Below are positions 5,976-8,094 of a DNA stretch of 8,094 bases, piece after piece. The notes beneath the pieces were generated by a model that made no database searches, had not been told where the DNA came from, and saw only the letters and a list, made by a program, of their open reading frames with translations. Numbering within the stretch: the stretch's first letter is position 1; the number at the start of each line of letters is the position of its first letter. The translations under genes were made by a program, and so were the position numbers. The stretch is from Acholeplasmataceae bacterium (GTDB lineage: Bacteria > Bacillota_I > Bacilli_A > ML615J-28 > CAG-698), in contig DUVT01000216.1 in assembly GCA_012840905.1 (NCBI GenBank), positions 1 through 8,094 of the forward strand, read 5' to 3'.

Positions 5976-5994
5976 GTAGGCAATTTGCCTACTT
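5974..5994. terminator. Bidirectional terminator between sigK and bcp
   Basis: AAGTAGGCAA and TTGCCTACTT form a perfect 10-bp inverted repeat around one central base, so an 8-bp stem with a 5-nt loop is realistic. On the plus strand TGTTTTATT follows; on the minus strand AGTTTTTTATTTT follows. The left arm begins inside the sigK stop codon and the right arm ends 4 nt before the bcp stop. One element therefore serves both convergent genes. Confidence 0.85.
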
Positions 5995-5997
5995 GTT

Positions 5998-6456
5998 TTA
6001 TTGATTTAAAAATTCTAAAATTTCACTAGCATTTGTATCTGGATTTGCTTTTTTAAACACTTTAATTACTTTGCCTTCTTCATTGATAACAAATGTAGAA
6101 CGAGCAACACCCATAGACTTTTTACCAAACATAGTTTTTTCTTGCCATACACCATAAGCTTCAATTGCTTGTAGTTCAGGATCAGCAAGTAAAATAAATG
6201 GTAAATTATACTTTTCAGCAAATTTTACATGACTTTCAATATCATCTTTACTGATTCCAATTACAACAACATCTTTTTCTTTAAAGCCTTCATAAGCATC
6301 CCTAAACGCACATGCTTGCCTTGTACAACCTGGAGTATCATCTTTAGGATAAAAGTAAACAACTACTTTTTTACCTAAAAAATCACTTAGACTAACTTGT
6401 TTATTTTTATGGTCCATAAGTGTAAAACCTGGAGCCTGCATACCAACTTTAACCAT
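5998..6456 (-). CDS. bcp: Peroxiredoxin Bcp/PrxQ (thioredoxin-dependent peroxidase)
   Basis: Bcp reduces hydrogen peroxide and organic hydroperoxides using a cysteine thiol recycled by thioredoxin, in the cytoplasm. The 152-residue protein has the peroxiredoxin signature YFYPKDDTPGCT (34-45), with peroxidatic C44 and a resolving C49 five residues later (CTRQAC), the arrangement of the atypical two-cysteine PrxQ class. The conserved active-site arginine is R119 in GVARSTFVI. The tail (EILEFL) and total length are normal. The ATG at 6456 has GGAG about 10 nt upstream and its own extended -10 promoter. It follows the DUF438 gene after 68 bp with no clear terminator between, so some read-through is possible. 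I see no convincing PerR box. Confidence 0.95.
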   Translation of the reverse strand: MVKVGMQAPGFTLMDHKNKQVSLSDFLGKKVVVYFYPKDDTPGCTRQACAFRDAYEGFKEKDVVVIGISKDDIESHVKFAEKYNLPFILLADPELQAIEAYGVWQEKTMFGKKSMGVARSTFVINEEGKVIKVFKKANPDTNASEILEFLNQ

Positions 6457-6490
6457 TTTACTTACTCTCCTTATTTGTATTTACATATTT

Positions 6491-6499
6491 ATTATACCA
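6491..6499 (-). promoter_or_regulatory. Extended -10 promoter of bcp
   Basis: On the minus strand TGGTATAAT is a perfect extended -10. The -35 region at 16-18 bp spacing has no good TTGACA match (TAATAC at best). Upstream, AATACTA occurs twice about 12 bp apart, which could be incidental in such AT-rich DNA or could be an activator site. Confidence 0.6.
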
Positions 6500-6524
6500 T
6501 AGTATTTTGAGTAGTATTAAAAAT

Positions 6525-7670
6525 TTACTTTTTGAAATCTAAGATTCGTTTTTCACCTTCAATAGTTTTAATCTCAGTTATGTCTTGTGTTAACTCCATG
6601 ACTCCAAGATACTCATTTTTCTTATATCTGATTGCAAAATAAGAAATTAAAATTAATCTACCTTTAAAATTGATCCAAAAATCAACTTTATTTTCTTCAC
6701 CACTTCTAAACTTATCAATAATTTCATTTACAATATGAATCGATTTACTTGGGTGACAATTTCTAACATCTCTACCAATAATTGAAGTTGATCGCATAAA
6801 GTGTCCATGTGGTGTATTAAAAAACTTTACTTTATTATTACTATCTACAAAGGTAATATCACCAACTTGACTTAATATTCCGATTAACTCATCAAGTGTT
6901 AAGCTACCTTGTTCACTAACAAATAAATATTCACCACTTTTTGCTTCTGCAAGAAAATCTTGTTGTTTTGCATCACTAATAAAAGCATAACCATAACTAT
7001 CAAGCTCTCTTTCTAATTTATTTAATTCATCATCAGTTAAAACTGTGGAAAGTGCAGGTAAAAGTAATAGTTCTTCTTTTTCAATAATTCCTAAAACTAA
7101 AAAGAAATATTTACCTAATAAGGTGTTTATTTCTTTATCATTATTAATAATTGCTTTTTCTATTTGTTTTTGAAGTTCTAATGCTTTATCATGTAAATTC
7201 CACATAACCTGTAAAGGTTTAGGATTAATATTTTTACTTTCTAATTGAGAAAAGATTACATTTTGCATTTTAAAAAATCTTTTTTTAAGTTCTACACCAA
7301 TCTTAATTTCAACTTTTAATTTTTCAAAATCACTTGCTTTCACACACTCTTTAAAATCACTGAACTTATTTTTAATCGCTTTTCCTTCAGAAAGTAATTT
7401 CTTGATTTGTTTTTGGTTTTTATTCCAATTAAAATTAGTAAGTCCATTGCGAAAGAGATTTACTAACTTCCCTGCAATTTTAATAATTTCATCAGTTGGC
7501 AGATAATCATTTAAAAATGCATAAATATTAAATACTTCAAAAGGAGTTAAATCTTGTAAAGCTTCTTTATTTTCTAAATAAAACTCTTTTGGATCATTAC
7601 CTTCTATTATAAATTTAGCTAATTGATCAAGTATTGCTTGCTTTTCATCTCTAATATACTTCTTATACAT
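6525..7670 (-). CDS. DUF438-family protein with hemerythrin-like and C-terminal PAS domains, metal ligands apparently lost
   Basis: This 381-residue cytoplasmic protein has the layout of the DUF438 family: an N-terminal DUF438 helical region (about 1-75), a four-helix hemerythrin-like region (about 80-225) and a C-terminal PAS domain (about 265-372). The PAS part is very typical: DITFVDSNN (271-279), IIGRDVRNCHPSKSIHIV (297-314), FWINFKGR (331-338) and ELTQDITEIKTIEGEKRILD (359-378). In the helical part LQVMWNLHDK (153-162) and EKEELLLLP (197-205) are recognisable. However, the usual ligand patterns HY..KENLLFP and a histidine before LF are replaced by RFFKMQNVIF (131-140) and GKLVNLF (67-73). 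Diiron binding is therefore doubtful. The family is presumed to sense oxygen, NO or redox state, but the function is unproven. GAGG stands 6 nt before the ATG. It is expressed from its own promoter through a long structured leader. Confidence 0.87.
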   Translation of the reverse strand: MYKKYIRDEKQAILDQLAKFIIEGNDPKEFYLENKEALQDLTPFEVFNIYAFLNDYLPTDEIIKIAGKLVNLFRNGLTNFNWNKNQKQIKKLLSEGKAIKNKFSDFKECVKASDFEKLKVEIKIGVELKKRFFKMQNVIFSQLESKNINPKPLQVMWNLHDKALELQKQIEKAIINNDKEINTLLGKYFFLVLGIIEKEELLLLPALSTVLTDDELNKLERELDSYGYAFISDAKQQDFLAEAKSGEYLFVSEQGSLTLDELIGILSQVGDITFVDSNNKVKFFNTPHGHFMRSTSIIGRDVRNCHPSKSIHIVNEIIDKFRSGEENKVDFWINFKGRLILISYFAIRYKKNEYLGVMELTQDITEIKTIEGEKRILDFKK

Positions 7671-7695
7671 TTTTTACCTCGTTTTCAATAAATAA

Positions 7696-7774
7696 GCCTC
7701 AAATTTCGTTTTAAATCGTTTTATTATAGGTTGGCTCCTAATTATGCATTTACCCACAAAACGAAATATGAGGC
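7696..7774 (-). promoter_or_regulatory. Structured leader with 17-bp imperfect inverted repeat
   Basis: In the untranslated leader of the DUF438 gene two 17-nt arms (7774-7758 and 7712-7696 on the minus strand) are complementary at 16 of 17 positions and enclose 45 nt. On the minus strand the arms read GCCTCATATTTCGTTTT and AAAACGAAATTTGAGGC. The enclosed part contains TAGGAGCCAACCTA, which could form a small inner hairpin with a 4-bp stem. No T-run follows the 3' arm, so it is not a simple terminator. The Shine-Dalgarno site is about 17 nt downstream and unpaired. I cannot assign it to a known riboswitch class; a protein-binding site or an mRNA-stabilising hairpin are alternatives. Confidence 0.6.
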
Positions 7775-7797
7775 GAATTTTCAATCTGTCTAAATTT

Positions 7798-7826
7798 ATT
7801 ATAACATTTTTATAATGATTTAGTAA
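7798..7826 (-). promoter_or_regulatory. Promoter of the DUF438 gene
   Basis: On the minus strand the extended -10 TGTTATAAT has TATAAT at 7803-7798. A weak -35 TTACTA (7826-7821, 3 of 6 matches) lies 17 bp upstream. The start would be near 7791, about 120 nt before the ATG. The segment from -10 into the transcript is identical over 19 nt to that of the glcK promoter. Confidence 0.65.
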
Positions 7827-7842
7827 TAAAAAGTTTTATAAA

Positions 7843-8094
7843 TTAGTAATTAAGAAAACGGTCATTGCCTAAATAAAAGATTGCAATTGTATCAAGCCCA
7901 GAATGACTACCAATTACAGGACCTATATAGTTAATAACAATTTCTTTAGGATTAAGTTCATTTTTAATTTTCTCTTTAATTTTTTCAACTTCTTCCAAAC
8001 AATCGCCATGGGAGATGTAGATAATTTGTTCTTCAGGATTTTGTATAGTTTTCTTTAAACGATCAATCAAGGATTTGATTGAACTTTGTCTACC
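7843..8094 (-). CDS. DegV-family fatty-acid-binding protein, C-terminal part only
   Basis: The reading frame is open to the window edge, so only the last 83 residues are seen; a full DegV protein has about 280. DegV proteins bind a fatty acid and, in the FakB group, present it to the fatty acid kinase FakA for phosphorylation and membrane lipid synthesis. Recognisable are GRQSS near the window edge, ISHGDCLEEVEKIKEKI, and the C-terminal signature YIGPVIGSHSGLDTIAIFYLG, where the family usually reads IGPVIGxHxGPGALGLFFLG. The glycine-proline-glycine of that signature is replaced by GLD. A TTG within the frame at 8070 is not the start, because homology continues upstream of it. No clear terminator follows the stop; the next promoter begins 17 bp later. 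Confidence 0.82.
   Translation of the reverse strand, partial: GRQSSIKSLIDRLKKTIQNPEEQIIYISHGDCLEEVEKIKEKIKNELNPKEIVINYIGPVIGSHSGLDTIAIFYLGNDRFLNY

Noticed and set aside
6491..6520. PerR operator upstream of bcp
   Set aside because: There is no match to the TTATAATTATTATAA-type palindrome; AT-rich similarity only.
7696..7774. Insertion sequence or MITE ends
   Set aside because: No target-site duplication is visible beside the arms and no transposase is nearby; kept as a regulatory structure instead, though a genome-wide copy count could change this.
1..8094. Mollicutes genetic code (UGA = Trp)
   Set aside because: Complete genes end in TGA at expected family lengths and conserved tryptophans are TGG.

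Overview
This window comes from an AT-rich genome of a low-GC Gram-positive bacterium (Bacillota). The Shine-Dalgarno sites are strong (GGAGG, AGGTG, AAGGAG) and most promoters are TATAAT with an extended TG. UGA is used as a stop codon (MBL hydrolase, yqeG, yqeH) and tryptophan is TGG, so this is not the Mollicutes code. A sporulation sigma factor of the SigK family and a YlmC/YmxH-family PRC-barrel protein point to an endospore-forming lineage or one recently derived from it. Small compact operons and the gene content fit the Bacilli/Erysipelotrichia/Haloplasma-Turicibacter part of the tree, but that placement is only a guess.

Layout, following transcription. Everything except sigK is on the minus strand. 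At the right end, the C-terminal part of a DegV-family fatty-acid-binding protein enters from outside. Next is a gene for a DUF438 hemerythrin/PAS-like protein with its own promoter and a leader of about 120 nt holding a long imperfect inverted repeat, then bcp (peroxiredoxin). bcp converges on sigK at a shared bidirectional terminator.

The middle is a divergent pair: sigK reads right and the yqeG-yqeH-yqeK-rsfS housekeeping operon reads left from a 73-bp gap. The operon is compact, with ATGA, TTGA and TAATG overlaps. The genes normally found between yqeH and yqeK in Bacillus (aroE, yhbY, nadD) are absent, as is the methyltransferase gene after rsfS. Downstream lie a possible 52-codon basic ORF and the YlmC/YmxH-like gene, which has an inverted repeat over its ribosome binding site and ends at an intrinsic terminator.

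The left end is a second operon: glcK (ROK glucokinase), a glyoxalase-II-like metallo-beta-lactamase-fold hydrolase, and nfnA (flavin subunit of an NADH-dependent ferredoxin:NADP+ oxidoreductase), cut by the window edge. Together they suggest sugar phosphorylation, metabolite detoxification and NADPH supply, though this link is inferred from gene order.

I see no mobile element, CRISPR array, tRNA or rRNA. Most of the region is ordinary core genome. The most interesting signals are regulatory: the leader before the DUF438 gene, and the hairpin/promoter arrangement before the YlmC-like gene. The DUF438 protein also appears to have lost its hemerythrin metal ligands.
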